Program-made: the position numbers and the translations under genes
DNA from: Thermothielavioides terrestris NRRL 8126
Taxonomy: Eukaryota; Ascomycota; Sordariomycetes; Sordariales; Chaetomiaceae
NCBI RefSeq assembly: GCF_000226115.1
Contig: NC_016459.1
Location: 3,147,501 to 3,211,500, forward strand
Length of the DNA: 64,000 bases
Reading direction: 5' to 3'
Notes under the pieces: model-generated
The model's input: only the letters and a program-made list of their open reading frames with translations
What the model was told of the DNA's origin: nothing
Database searches by the model: none
Shown: positions 34,596 through 46,577 of the stretch, piece after piece
Layout: each line of letters opens with the position of its first letter
How positions within the stretch are numbered: the first letter of the stretch is position 1

Positions 34596-37017
34596 TCAAC
34601 CATCCTTGCGGCTGACCGATGCAATAAAACTCTGATACTGCTCATCATCCGCATCCACCGCCTTCCCATACCCCTTCCCCCTGCCCGACGAGTCCCTCCT
34701 CCCGCCACCAGCCTTCGCGGGCTTGGTATTCCACAGCACAGCCTGCGGCTGAGCAGCCGCCTTCGCATCCGCCCCAGCAGCTTCCCTCTCGCCGTCCTTG
34801 TCCTTCTCACCCGCCACCAGCCCCGTGCTCCCACGAGCGTCACCACCCTTGCCCTCCTTCAGGTTCTTCTCCTTCCCCTCGTCCTCCGCCGCCCCGCCTC
34901 TAGGCAGCCTCATCGCCAGAAGCACGTACTCCGCCCGGGTCATGCGCGCCATGACGTCCGCCATGTAGCGGCGCACCTCGTCCGGCGGCGCGACCACGCG
35001 GGCGAGGTGCTCGAGGTGGCGGCCCGTGTGCGTGAACAGCCGGATGGTCAGCGGCTCGTAGTAGTCCGATTTCGGGTCGGCCACCGGGTACTCGGCCCGG
35101 CTGCCCTTGAGCACGAGCAGGAACGAGGCGATGACCTGCTGGCCCGTGGGCACCGGCACGTACTCGAGCAGGGAGAACTTGGGGAAGAGGTAGCGGTCGC
35201 CCGTGCCGCCGGCAAATTCGAAGACGATGGCCGAGATGTCGGGTTTCGCGGGCGGTGGTGGTGGCCCTTTGGAGCGCAGGGCTTGCTGGGGCGGTGGGGG
35301 TTGCGGGGCGGCGGTTGAGGGTGTTGGTTGGGTATTCGAGGTGCCATTAGCCTTGCTAGAGCCAGGCAGGGCGGAAGAGGGCGGTTGGCCATGATGCTGC
35401 TGCTGCGACTGCGGCTGCTGCGATTGCTGCTGCGGGTTGTCTTTCAGAAGTTTGGCGCGTAGGCTGTCTAGGATGACCTTCAGATCTGTCGCGTCCGAGA
35501 AATGCGGCTTGTTCTCGGCGATGCGCCGGACCATGTCACGCGTGCGGAAATCGTCCAGCGCCGCCTTGACCAACATCACCACCAGCGGATCACTCCCTGC
35601 CGGCGGACGCAGGTCGGCAGAGGTCTGCTTGGGGTTCGAGCGCAGTACGATGTCCAGGATCGCTCGCACTTCGTCGGCAAAATACCGGACCGTCCTCCCA
35701 TCGACCAGCAGTCTGTCGGCCGACGGACCCGCTGTGCCCCCGTTCCGTTCGCTCTCGGCCGTGATGGCATCGATGATGGCCTGAAACCGCTCGAGCTCAT
35801 GCTTCGCCGCAGCTCCCTGTGCGACGCGTTTCATGAGGTCGCGGAGCTGGGGATCTGTTCCGGCCTTCGCTGCAAGCGTGAGGATAATCGGATCCGTGCC
35901 AGGCGCAGGCTTCGCTGGTGAGCCTGCTGGAGTAGCGCCGTTAGGTACCGGGTGCTCCACTGCGGTGTTTACCGGCTTAGGGAGGTCGGCTGTCGCAATT
36001 GGGCCCGACGGGACGGAGGAGCTAAGCGGCGGAGTCGGCCGTGGCGGTTGTGGTTGCGTCGTGGGCGACTTCTGTGGAACAATTGGTGCGACAGTGCTGG
36101 GCGAGAGGACCGACTCCATTCCCCGAGGCGAAGCAACGGGTCTCGGCCCAACAACAGGCATCGCTGGTGCCGGCCTCGGTATTTCGGGCGTAGGTTGCCC
36201 GACCGCGGGTTGCGCCGCGGACAGTGTCGGCGTCTGAGTAGGGGTTTGCACCTGCGTGTTTATCGGCGGCTTAGCGTCAGGCGGCACGGGAGCCTGCGCT
36301 TGTGCTTGAGTTGGGGGTGGTGTCGGAGTCGGCGTGGCCGTGGCCGTGGCGGAGGCCGTGGGCACCGCTGCGTTTGTGGTCGGTGTGGGCGGAGGAGGCA
36401 TAACTCCGTTGGGCGGCCCATATTGTAAAACAGGACGTTCGGTTGGCGGCGCAGGTGGAGGAGGTGGTTTGGGGTCCTTGACGGCGTACATTGTGGCTTC
36501 GAAGACGTGTGGCTCGACCGTAATGGTGACTTGGCCGAGCTTGGTCATGCTTTCCTTGGGCGGGTTGTTCGGCTCCTCAATCACGACGCCCTTGCGCTTG
36601 GTCGGCTTCGACCAGTACTTCTCGAAAATACCCTCCATCGTCCACTTGTGGCGCGATCGCGACAGAGACTCGGCGAGAACTCCACTGGGTTTACTGTCAG
36701 CTTCTCGGCACTGCCCTCGCAGCCGAATACTGCGTGTGCGAAAGGAAGACGCACCTCTCAGTTACGCTCTGATAGTCTGTGCTCGAAAGGTCGTCGGGCT
36801 GGGGTGAATCGACCGTGGGTAGCGGTTTGCCGGCAGCGATCGACTGGGGCAGCGGAGAAGGCGCATCTCCGGCCGGGGCAGGGTCCGGCTCGGGAGCGGC
36901 AGCAGTAGCAGGAGGAGCCGGGGTGACCGATCTTTGCGGGGGGGTCATGGTCCTCCTCTTCGCTGCCTGCTCAGCCCGAGCCGCGGCGCGTGCCGGCAGC
37001 TTCCTCTTCTTCTCCAT
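34596..37017 (-). CDS. swc3: SWC3-like subunit of the SWR1 chromatin-remodelling complex
   Basis: Exon 1 is 37017-36755 and exon 2 is 36693-34596, joined across a 61-nt intron (GTGCGT donor, CTGAC branch and GACAG acceptor). The product is 786 aa. The basic N-terminus (MEKKRKLPARAAARAEQ), the GKPLPTVDSPQPDDL segment and, across the splice, GVLAESLSRSR followed by GIFEKYWSKP, are the hallmarks of the fungal Swc3 domain. A long Pro/Thr/Ala/Gln-rich low-complexity middle follows. A conserved C-terminal region contains IVFEFAGGTGDRYLFPKFSLLEY and motifs with MARMTRAEYVLLAMRLP. Swc3 belongs to the SWR1 complex that deposits histone H2A.Z. Placement rests on the N-terminal motif. Confidence 0.8.
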
Positions 37018-37648
37018 CGCAGCAGCACCGGCAAGTCGCCCGTCATATATTCATCAGCGTCGGAGCCTGCGTCGAAACGTGTGCGTTTACAGGCAGCACA
37101 ATGACGGATAGCGCAGCCGGCCAAAACCGAAAGAGCTCATGCATACATGAAGGCGAGCGATTGGCGTGCGACTGGCATTGGACGCCGACTCGACCGTCGG
37201 GGATCTGAGGTTGCAAGTGCAAGCTTGTGGCTGGAATGGGCGAGACGGAACTCCAAAAGAAAATGGATGGATGCACTGAAGGGGGCCCTGGTCGTCGAGG
37301 TGTTACCGGCTTCCGACTCGCTAACAAGGACCCCTGCTCCGCTGCACTGGGCTGGACATGGGCAACCTGCGCACGGACTCTGGAGCACTGTGGTAAGCAG
37401 CGTGAATATCACCGACCGATACGCGGTAACTAACGCGATAAGAGTTAGGGCGTCTAACACAGCCTGGTTCATTTCTGTGAATCTCTCCCCAAGGTTAGCC
37501 ACTAAAGGATCAAGATGTGTTAAGACGTTTAATAGCTGACCTGCACATGCAATACCACCCTTCCCATGTCAACTTGCTCAATGGATCACGAGCATCGTGC
37601 TTGCTCCGTGGTAAAGCGGGCGAAACAGGCCTCGGCGTAGCGTTCAGC
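37018..37648. other. Divergent intergenic stretch between SWC3 and the ABHD-like gene
   Basis: Probable shared promoter region of two divergent genes. No further gene supported. Confidence 0.45.
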
Positions 37649-38605
37649 ATGTCGAAGTCCCAAGCTCGCCACCAGCAACCGTCCACCATGATTAACAGAG
37701 TGTCTGTGCTCGCCGCGAGTCTCGTCGTGGCGGCTCCCCTTGGACTCTACGTGCTCTTCCTCGGCCTGAGCGCGATCCCATACTTCCAACGCCAGTAAGT
37801 CTACCTGGACGTGTTAATTTGCATCCAGTTGCCTCAGTTCCAACCATCATGAGACTCAATAATTCAACAAAAAAATGCTAATGCGGGCGATCCTGGTCAG
37901 CTTTTTGTATGCACATAAAATCCACACGCTTTGGTGGGGGGACATCAACGAGCCAGAGCAATGGGGCTTTGCCAGTCAGTCCACCAGCTGCTGCGTATTG
38001 CTTGTGTGAATACTTGAGGAGCTGATGGGAACCATCGTCCCAAGAGAACCAAGTAACCCCTTTCCACATCACCACCGCCGACAACCTGACCCTCTACGCC
38101 TGGCACATCCTCCCCATGACGCTCTACGCCCAACACGAGTCCAAGCTCGTCTCCCAGCCTACCGGCTTCTGCCCCGATATCACCGCCACCGAAAACTTCC
38201 GCCTCCTCCGTGACGACCCCACCGCTAAGCTGATCATCTCCTGTCCGTAGTCCCCGCCCCCCTCCCCTTCCCCCCTTCTTCTCCTTCCCACTAACTCACT
38301 CACCAACCAACGCGCCAACCACCAGTCCACGGCAACGCCGCACAGCTCACCCAGGGCCAGCGCCCAGCACACTACCATTCCCTGACGGCTCTGCACTCGC
38401 CCTACCACCTGCTCGCCATCGACTACCGCGGCTTCGGCCTCAGCACGGGCCGCCCGACGGAGCGCGGGCTCGCGCTAGACGCGCACGCGGCCGTCGCCTG
38501 GGCGACGCGCGTGGCCGGCGTGCCGCCCGAGCGCATCGTGCTGGTCGGGCACAGCCTCGGCACGGCGGTGGTCGCGGCCGCGAGCGAGCTGCTCTCGCTG
38601 CGGGG

Positions 38606-38638
<33 letters not shown>

Positions 38639-39231
38639 GCCGGTGGATTTTGCCGGGGTCGTGCTGGTCGCCGGGTTCAGCTCGCTGCCCGAGATGCTCA
38701 GCGGGTACGCGATCGCCGGCTGGCTGCCGGTGCTGTGGCCCGCGAGGTGGTGGCCTTGGTTGGAACGCGTCCTGATGGAGAGGGTGGTGGATAAGTGGGA
38801 TAGCGCGGGCAGGTGGCGGGAGATTGTGAAGGGGGTGAAAGCGAGGGGCGGCAGGTTGAGGTTGAGCTTGGTGCATGCGAGGAATGATTGGGATGTTCCG
38901 TGTCATGAGGATGATAAGTTGTTCAGGGCGGCCGTGGAGGGGTTGGTGGGAGATACGGAGGCTGAAAGCTTCGAGATGGAGAAGAAGAGAAGGACAGTGT
39001 CAAGGGGGAAGGATTCGTTTGTGACGACGTGGCGGGAGGGGGATGTGATGATCCGTCAGGAGCTGGTTCCGCATGGAGGTAGGTGTCGTTCAGCCCTCAG
39101 CCCTCAGCTTGGGAACCTGTTCGAGGAGCGAAAGCCTGACGATCCCAGGACATAACTCAGTTCTGACCTCTGCTCCCGTACTGCTTGCCGTCATGAGGTC
39201 GTTCGATCTCGGCGACGAGACTGCAGTTTGA
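37649..39231 (+). CDS. Membrane-anchored alpha/beta hydrolase (ABHD12/13-like)
   Basis: Five exons: 37649-37794, 37901-37974, 38045-38242, 38326-39078 and 39149-39231. The reading phase is consistent throughout and gives 417 aa. An N-terminal membrane anchor (SVLAASLVVAAPLGLYVLFLGL) precedes the hydrolase domain. The oxyanion HGNA motif appears only after splicing at the GTCCGT donor (LIISF-HGNAA). The nucleophile is Ser in GHSLGT, the acid Asp in HARNDWDVP, and the base His in GHN at the fourth junction, so the triad is complete. Members of this group hydrolyse lysolipids or monoacylglycerols, but the substrate is not readable here. A GGCGAC hexanucleotide run (about 38604-38637) encodes a Gly-Asp repeat after the nucleophile elbow. 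Confidence 0.85.
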
Positions 39232-39482
39232 TGCGCCGGACCGCAGAACAAGGGCGCGTGGCTTTCGGGACGGACCACAGTCAAGGCCGCGTCGTAGAAC
39301 ACGGTGGAAGATGTTCAAAGAGCGCAGGTACAAAGTGCTATATACGACACGGCATGCAGTCCGGATCAGGGTGCAAAGAACCAACTATGGCAAAACCCAG
39401 AAGAACGCCGGCACACGAGACGACGCGGACAAGCCACCCGGTAAGATCCAAGACGCACCCAAATCCAACATCCAAATGCGCT

Positions 39483-40688
39483 CTAAAACGAATCCCCACC
39501 CCAGCCGAGTTGGCGATTCACCGCGGTTATGGCATTGATACCCTCTCGAAGGAACCTTGGCGCGCCTTCCAGGATGTTGCCGAAAGGCTCCGAGGGGTCC
39601 GTCTGGGACGCAATCAGATCCGCCTGGTCTAGCGTCCCCTGGCGCTTGTCCAGAACTGCGCGACTTATGGCCCGGCCCCACAGGTTGTAGATGTGGGCTT
39701 CCGACATGCTGACATAGCGTTTGTTGCCGTTTTCTTCGGTCACGGAGAAGGGCCAGTCTGCCATAGCGACCTCGAACTTCTTGGTCCGGAAGAAGAGGAA
39801 CGGCCAGGTGAACAGCCAGAGGAAAGTGAGGTAGCACAACCACACGATCCACGGTGTGAGTCTCCACCTATTGACCCTGCACTCGTTGTACACGATGACA
39901 ATGTTGTCCTTGACCGGGAACGTGATGTCGACATTGCCTCGGTAATTGGTCCCGCGCACAAGGGCCTCGAGCTGGTCCTTCATCCTCTTGTGGTCGAAGC
40001 CGACCACCCGCCGCTGCAGCACGAAGCTCTTGACCCCGGCATGGCTGGCGCAGTACCGATGGCACCACTCCGCCAGCGTCGGCTTCGGCTCGGTGATCTC
40101 GATGTCGCGCTTCACGCCAGGCGCCCGTTTCCGCAGGATGGTCCCGCGCCGCGCCTTCTCCTGGTTCTCAACGGTGCGCAGTTCCTTCCACGACACGCCC
40201 CTCGTGGCGTCGGAAAAGAGATAGGGTGTCAGCTCGACCGACACGTCGAAGTCCGTGACCGTCTTCTTCTCCCGCTTGCCTTTCTCCTCGACCATCTGAG
40301 TGTGGGTCCCACGGATGCGGACAAACGACCGCGGCGGCTTCTCCGCGGAGAGTCTGATCTGCTTTTCAAGTACGCCCGGCTCGTTATCCAGGCGCGGGTG
40401 CATGAAGAATTCAACAGTTGAGCCGGCATCGATTTCATGCAGCCCTTGGCCGTCACGCAGGGCGTCCGTGACATAGTCTGGTTGGTGGATGTTGGGAAGC
40501 AGCGGCGCATTGGCGGCGGCGTTTGGCTCAATATCTGTATAGAGAGGAGGGAGGTCGTCGGGTTGCAGCTCCGGCACATCATCGTCAAATGCCCGGTCGC
40601 CGGGCTGGGTATGGAGCGACACGGCATCGGCGTCGCTGGAGCTGCTTCCGGCAATGCCGGGAATTGGGGAAGCAGTCGGTTTCCCCAT
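39483..40688 (-). CDS. Conserved fungal membrane protein of unknown function (401 aa)
   Basis: The frame is open from 40712, but the ATG at 40688 (MGKPTASPIPG) is the likelier start because the extra eight residues have a poor context. The N-terminal 80 residues are acidic and Ser/Pro-rich. The central part has conserved-looking blocks (FVRIRGTHTQ, VSWKELRTVENQEKARRG, WCHRYCASHAG). One strong hydrophobic segment (WIVWLCYLTFLWLFTWPFLFF, residues 290-310) could span the membrane once or as a hairpin. I recall this arrangement from uncharacterised proteins found across ascomycetes. Function unknown. The gene converges on the ABHD-like gene and diverges from NMT. Confidence 0.75.
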   Translation of the reverse strand: MGKPTASPIPGIAGSSSSDADAVSLHTQPGDRAFDDDVPELQPDDLPPLYTDIEPNAAANAPLLPNIHQPDYVTDALRDGQGLHEIDAGSTVEFFMHPRLDNEPGVLEKQIRLSAEKPPRSFVRIRGTHTQMVEEKGKREKKTVTDFDVSVELTPYLFSDATRGVSWKELRTVENQEKARRGTILRKRAPGVKRDIEITEPKPTLAEWCHRYCASHAGVKSFVLQRRVVGFDHKRMKDQLEALVRGTNYRGNVDITFPVKDNIVIVYNECRVNRWRLTPWIVWLCYLTFLWLFTWPFLFFRTKKFEVAMADWPFSVTEENGNKRYVSMSEAHIYNLWGRAISRAVLDKRQGTLDQADLIASQTDPSEPFGNILEGAPRFLREGINAITAVNRQLGWGGDSF

Positions 40689-41386
40689 GATGATGAAAGT
40701 TAGTTGAAGCAAGCGATTGTGGGGAGTGTATGGGATTTAGGGACCGGAAATGAATGAAATCAGGACACCACCGAGACGGACCTGGGAAGAAGAGACGAAA
40801 AAGACAAAAGAGAGAGATGCTCATGGGACGAACACACGCCCAACAGCAGTCGCCCACCTTCGCGACCCATCCCTCCAGGGGCAGGGGCTCTCAGGCAACA
40901 GTGGCGGAGCGCCCATAGCGTCACCAATCAGGGCTTAGCGCTACCCACGTATATTGGACACATGGCCCGTGCATATTCCTTTCCCCAATGTCTTCTTGCG
41001 GAGCATGCCAGCCATTGGGCTTTATAAGAGGTCAGCGCGTTCATCATCAAGCTGGTGACGCCGAGAGATTATGTGAGGAGAAATGATTGGCCAAGAGGTT
41101 GGTTGTTGTCTGGTGGTTATCACAGTTGGCTGAAGGTGGAAACAGTGGAAAGTTTCGCGTCTAAGGTACCGAGTACGGTATGTACTTCGGAGAGCTTATC
41201 GATAAGCCTCTCTGACCTTTGGGGGCTTCTTGTGTACCCCGCGGCAGCAGCCCCACTCTCGGCATGAAGGAGCAACTTCGGAGTTGAAATGTGAATGAAC
41301 TGCCCACCCTCGTGGCCCCGAATTGCGCCTGCCGCAGATTACCAATTCACACTGTTCTTGACCAACGGGGCATCCATCTGTGCATC
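40689..41386. other. Divergent intergenic stretch upstream of NMT
   Basis: Likely promoters of two divergent genes. No gene supported. Confidence 0.45.
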
Positions 41387-43235
41387 ATGGCTGAGGAGTC
41401 GAAACAGGTCGATCCGACCAAGGAGCGCGGCGCCGAAGAAGCTGCGGAGACCCTCGCAAATGTGAAGAACAAGCTCGCCGCTGCCGCCGCCGCCGAGTCG
41501 GAAGGGGAGTCGGGTTCTGAAGCCGAGGATGCCCCAGTCCCAACGACATCTGGCGATGGAGCGGGGAAAAAGAAGAAAAAGAAGAGCAAGAAGAAGAAAG
41601 TCAAGCAGGCCCTAACTGAAACGCTGGGCCTGACCTCGGCGCAGCAGGCGGCCGCAGCAGCGGATCCCAAGAAGGCGATCGAAGGCTTGACACCCCAGCA
41701 GATCAGCGAGTTCATCGCCCTAAACCCGGCCCTGGCGAACGAGCTCATTGGCGGCGGCGAGGGTTCCTCGGACGTCACCGCTGCCGCTGTCGAAGCCTTC
41801 AAGAAGCTCAAGCTGCAGGATATCATGACGGGTCTGGCGAGCAGCGGCAAGAATCGCAAGGACATGGCGTCCTACAAGTTCTGGAGCACCCAGCCGGTCC
41901 CGCAATTTGGGGAGGACGACGCGAAACTCGTCGAAGAGGGGCCTCTAAAGATACAGGACGTCAAGGATATCCCCACAGAACCGATACCTCTCGCCCTGGA
42001 GCCATTCCGTTGGGTGACTATGGATCTCACGAACGACGCGGAGCTGGAAGAAGTCGAGAAGCTACTGTACGGTCACTATGTGGAGGACGACGAAGCCATG
42101 TTTAGGTTCAAATACTCGAATTCGTTGTTGCGCTGGTAGGTTGATGCGCAGCTAGGCTACGACGGGAGATAGCTGGGCTAACGTCGCCTCCAGGTCGCTT
42201 CTATCGCCGGGCTGGAAGAAAGAATGGCATGTCGGCATACGCAGCGGTAACACCCTGTGTGCCTTCATCTCGGCTATTCCCACCCAGATTCGCGTGCGCA
42301 ACAACGTCATCCGGGGCGCCGAGGTCAACTTCCTCTGCGTACACAAGAAGCTGCGGGGCAAGAGACTTGCACCTGTGCTCATCAAGGAGATCACAAGGCG
42401 GGTCAACCTCGAAGGGATCTGGCAAGCAATCTATACCGGCGGTATCGTGCTTCCTCGGCCGGTGAGCACCTGCCGATACTATCATCGCGCCTTGAACTGG
42501 ATGAAGCTGTACGAGGTGGGCTTTAGTCCGTGCCCGCCGAACAGCAAACCCGCATACCAGGCTCGGAAATACGTCGTGCCCGAGAACACGTCGACACGCG
42601 GGCTGCGGGAGATGGAGGCCAAGGACCTGGCGGCCGTCCAAGATCTGCTCGAGCGATACCTGAAGCGGTTTGATCTCACCCCGGAGTGGGACAGGTCGGA
42701 GGTCGAGCACTGGTTGCTTCACAAGCGGGATGGCCCCGGGGAGCAGGTCATCTGGTCATACGTTGTTGAGGTAAGCAAGGATCGAGTTTTCTGACACCCT
42801 TTGACAGTCAACGGGCTCACACCTGTTTTGCAGGATGCCAACGGCAAGATCACGGACTTCTTCTCCTTCTATTGCCTGGAATCGTCGGTCATCCAGTCGC
42901 CGAAGTACTCATCTATCCGCGCCGCCTACCTGTTTTATTACGCGACCGAAGTGGCCTTCACGGCTCCGGGGGACCGCTCCGCGTTGAAGACGCGCCTGAA
43001 CGCCCTGATGGCCGATGCCCTTATCCTTGCTAAGCGGTTGAACTTCGACGTCTTCAACGCGCTTTCGTTGATGGACAACTCGCTGTTCCTGGAGCAGCAG
43101 AAGTTCGGACCGGGTGACGGTCAGCTGCACTACTACCTCTTCAACTACAAGGCGAACCCGATTCACGGCGGCGTCAACAAGCGGAACCAGTTGGAAGAGG
43201 GTGTCTCTAGCGGGGTCGGATTTGTTATGCTCTGA
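41387..43235 (+). CDS. nmt1: Glycylpeptide N-myristoyltransferase
   Basis: Exons are 41387-42135, 42194-42770 and 42834-43235 (introns of 58 and 63 nt, donors GTAGGT and GTAAGC). The product is 575 aa. A Lys/Ala/Glu-rich N-terminal extension with a run of lysines ([11 protein letters not shown]) is the known ribosome-association region of NMT. The catalytic domain begins near residue 160 with [15 protein letters not shown], followed by the [13 protein letters not shown] block, the [28 protein letters not shown] acyl-CoA-binding core and YRALNW-like [15 protein letters not shown]. The protein ends GVGFVML, where the terminal carboxylate normally serves as catalytic base. NMT attaches myristate to N-terminal glycines such as those of Arf GTPases. 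Essential in fungi. Confidence 0.96.
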
Positions 43236-43473
43236 TGCGGGGCAGCGCCGGAGGGATCGAGGGTGTTCGGCAGGGCGTCAGAAAGAAGACCAGACTCGGA
43301 AGACAGGGCGCCGTTGGCTGCTACTGGTGCTACACTTACGCCGACCCATCTCATGTGCGGATGTTTCTGTCCTTTTCCAATGATACCCCCTCCACCCAGC
43401 CTTCTAGAATGAAGAATGAGTCCTCTCCGAACTCCAACTCCCGGGCCCCTCTCTAACCGTCTACCTGCTCACA

Positions 43474-44759
43474 TCACGCCCTCCCATCCAACCTCTCCCC
43501 GAGCGCACAGTGCTCCTCAATCGTCCGATTAAACCACTCCCACCTCTCCACCAGCGGTGCGTGCCCCATACCCTCCACAATTATGCCCTTGCCCGGCTGG
43601 ATGAACTCTATCAGCTTCTGCCCGTGCGGCAGGCTGATCATGCCGTCCTCTGTCCCGTGCATGACCAAAATCCGCTCTCTCCCCACCCGGTCCGCCATCT
43701 CCCTGAGCTGCGCCGCGCTCTTATGGTGCCACCCGGCCGCGATCAGCTGCAGCAGGAACCCCTTCAGGCCGAACCGCGCCGGGTCCAGCCGCTTGTGCAT
43801 CTCCTGCGCGACGAAGCGCTGCGCGTTGGTCTCAAACCGGAGGTAGCGCGCTTGGCCGTCGCCCTCACCACCACCACCACTACCAAACACTCCAAAAGAA
43901 TTCCTGTTGTTTGATAAGAAAGATAACCAAGGCGAAGAAGGCGGCGGCGGGGGTCCGCAGCGGGGCGTGCGCCCGGGCTCGGGCAGGCGCACGTCGTCGG
44001 GCGCGGCGAGCCAGGCGTGCGCGAAGATCTGGCGCGCCGAGTCGGCCACGGACCGGTCCACCGTCTTGGGCATCAGCAGCGACGCCCGCTGCGCCATGTG
44101 CTCGGCGAACGACGTCGTGTTCTCCACCGCCGCCGCCGTGCACACCAGCGACAGGCTCGACAGCGCCCACGGGATCTGGCACGCCAGCTCCTGCGCGATC
44201 ATCCCGCCCAGCGAGATGCCGACTACGTGCAGGCTGCGCGGGCGCGGCGCGCTGGTGGTGGTGGGGTCCAGTAGTGGGAAGGACCGCGGCAGCCAGCCGA
44301 CGGTCTGGTGTGCCAGCACCTCGACGATGTCGCGCGCCATCTCGCTGGTGCTGTAGCGCATCAGCGGCTTGTCGCTGTCGCCCATGCCGCGGTTGTCGAT
44401 CAGCAGCACCGAGTACTGCTCGCGGCGCTCGTGGCCGAAGTGCAGCGTCTGCCGCTGCCAGGCGGACTTGAGCCCGCCGAGGCCCATGATGAACTGAGAT
44501 GGCAGTTGTGAGCGAGCTGGGTTGGCTCAGAAGGTCGGAAGTTGGAGTCGGGGGGAAATGCTGGATCACTCACAATCAGTTTGATGGGGCCGGCGCCATG
44601 GATCTCCCACGAAATGTTGAACGGCCCTCCGCGACCCTCCGCTACGGGAACCAAGCCTTTGCGGTCCGGCTCGAGGTTCCAGATGGCGGTTGGGAAGGCC
44701 GGATGCTTCAGCGTTTCGGCAACCGTCGGGATAGCCGGCGTCGGCATCCACGGCGTCAT
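43474..44759 (-). CDS. Alpha/beta hydrolase family protein
   Basis: Exon 1 is 44759-44574 (starts MTPWMPTPAIPTV) and exon 2 is 44493-43474, joined in phase 0 across an 80-nt intron (GTGAGT/CTCAG). The product is 401 aa. The oxyanion strand is completed by the splice (HGAGPIKLI-FIMGLGG). Then come DNRGMGDSDKP, the nucleophile elbow GISLGGM, an aspartate in HGTEDGMI and a histidine in GMGHAPL. The spacing is that of esterase, epoxide-hydrolase or C-C hydrolase type enzymes. A Pro-rich insertion (PPPPPSSP) and a Gly-rich stretch in the cap could be a small unspliced intron, but the frame stays open. Substrate unknown; no signal peptide. Confidence 0.8.
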
Positions 44760-45540
44760 GATGGCACGGGAATATCGAGAAATCCAACACACAAAGAATG
44801 GAATACAAGGGACTGAATCTAACGATGGGAAGAGTGCCTCCAGTCGAGTTAAAGAGGCAACTGTGGCAGACGACCCTACGGCGGCTTCGGTTGCTCGGCA
44901 CGCGAGCGTCTTAGAGTCTCGTGCCTCTTCGCCAATGGTGGGCGAAACACATGCACACACTGACGTAGTCCGGAAAGAGCGTCAGGCACGGTAATTGTGA
45001 CTGCATTGGGGTAAGTTTACGTACTTACGTCACCGCGAGGGGTCGTAGCTCGTAAATTACAGATAACACGGCTTAGGGTTAGGGTCACGATGCTGCGGAC
45101 TGCTGATCAGGTCTTTGGCAACTGGCACTTCCCTCTCCCCGCCCACACCTTCAGTCAGTTGCCATGCCCATTGTGAGCCCCCGGATGGTGCCCGCAGGAG
45201 GCAGAAACAAGCCGACTGCAGTTTCTGAGACAGAGATGCTCTTCAAAAGCCAGTATGTGTTAAATCGACAAGGTAAATTGGTCCAGCAGTACTTCCATAG
45301 TGTAGGACCGGGCGATGACAACCAACGGATTATCAGGCTAGTTGTTTTGGAAGCAACTTAATATTTACCCGGCTTACTATTTGTTCCACAGGTGGCTTTG
45401 CCAGCAAAGCTGAGAACACAGAAGTTTCAGCCTCGGAGCGAAGCCCTTCTTCACCGAATGGCCTGAGCATGCAGTTCGGAGAACCTCCCCTGGCTATTGG
45501 ACGTCACGATGATCTGTGCTACAGCTAGTCGGACAAAGGA
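44760..45540. other. Intergenic stretch with a short interstitial telomere-like motif
   Basis: Around 45071-45085 it contains two adjacent TTAGGG units. No gene supported. Confidence 0.5.
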
Positions 45541-46225
45541 GGAGCGGCGACGGGGGCGGCGGGAACGACTGGTGGGACAGGCGCGGCCACGGGTGCAGCA
45601 GCGACGGGGGGAGCGGCGACGGGAGTGGCGGCGATAGAAGGCCTTGGCCTTGCGCGGCCCCCGTCGCCGCCGCCCGCGTGGATCCGTACGAGCCTGCTGT
45701 TGCTGCCACGCTGCCCCCATCGCCCTCCGGGAACTTCCACATCCATGATGATGGGTGTTTTGGGTAGGGCTGTTGATGGTGTTGTGGACGGCGAGTTCTT
45801 CACCGCCGGCTCGTCCCAAAGCCGCAGCGGTTACCGGCGGCGGCGGCCGCGACACCACCACCAGCAAGCCCTCGCTGGATCGGCGCGGGCGGCGGCGACG
45901 GGCGGCGGGGCCGATCCGTACGAGCCTGCTGTTGCTGCCACGCTGGACGCGTCGGCTTGGCCTTGCGACAAGGCCATGGTGGTGGCGCCGCTGCCGCCGC
46001 CGGTAACCGCCGCGGCTAACGATGGCGGCGACGGCGTGGCCGCGACAGCGGCAGCAACGACGACGACTCGAGCGGGTCGGTGTCGACGTGCTTCCAGTCC
46101 TTGATGTCGGCCTTGGGCACGCCGCGGCCGTTGAAATGGCCGTCGATGTATACGTACTTAGGCCACTGCACGAAGGACCCCGGCACATCCCGTTGGCGCG
46201 GCGACGCCGTCGCCGAACAGCACAC
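45541..46225 (-). pseudogene. GC-rich duplicated sequence with a possible coding relic
   Basis: A 33-bp segment beginning gatccgtacgagcctgctg occurs at 45681-45713 and again at 45913-45945 in the same orientation, and the neighbouring GC-rich triplet-like sequence is similar. On the minus strand one frame gives SVAATAGSYGS in both copies. At 46110-46210 (minus) a non-repetitive stretch reads SFVQWPKYVYIDGHFNGRG and continues about 20 residues, which looks like genuine protein but matches no family I know. Frames do not join into a credible gene, so I call it a relic; a split gene with unusual introns is the alternative. Confidence 0.3.
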
Positions 46226-46577
46226 TCGCTATTAGAGGGCGTCGTTTCAAGTGAGAGTTTGGGCGACCTGCTGACCCAGACTGGATGAAATGCTGGAAAC
46301 GTAATAAGTAGACAACATGTTCCTCAATTGGATAATATCTCTACATCAAACTTCGACATCAGCGTACGACCCGCAGTCCTCCACCGGATCTCCATTCCGA
46401 CTCCGACAAACCCCCTTACACCCTCCTCAAATCTCTTGGTCCCCCCCTCTCATTTTCCAGACGTTCGCCAACTGTATTGCCAGCCATGTTGCTCCCCTAA
46501 TCCAGATCACCTTAGTTTACTGCTCTCAGCACACCTGCTCCACAGCGCTAGCTGGCCGACACTTGGGAGCTCAGGCA

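Noticed and set aside
34517..34846. Minus-strand frame overlapping the end of SWC3
   Set aside because: Arg/Gly-rich shifted frame of the SWC3 C-terminus.
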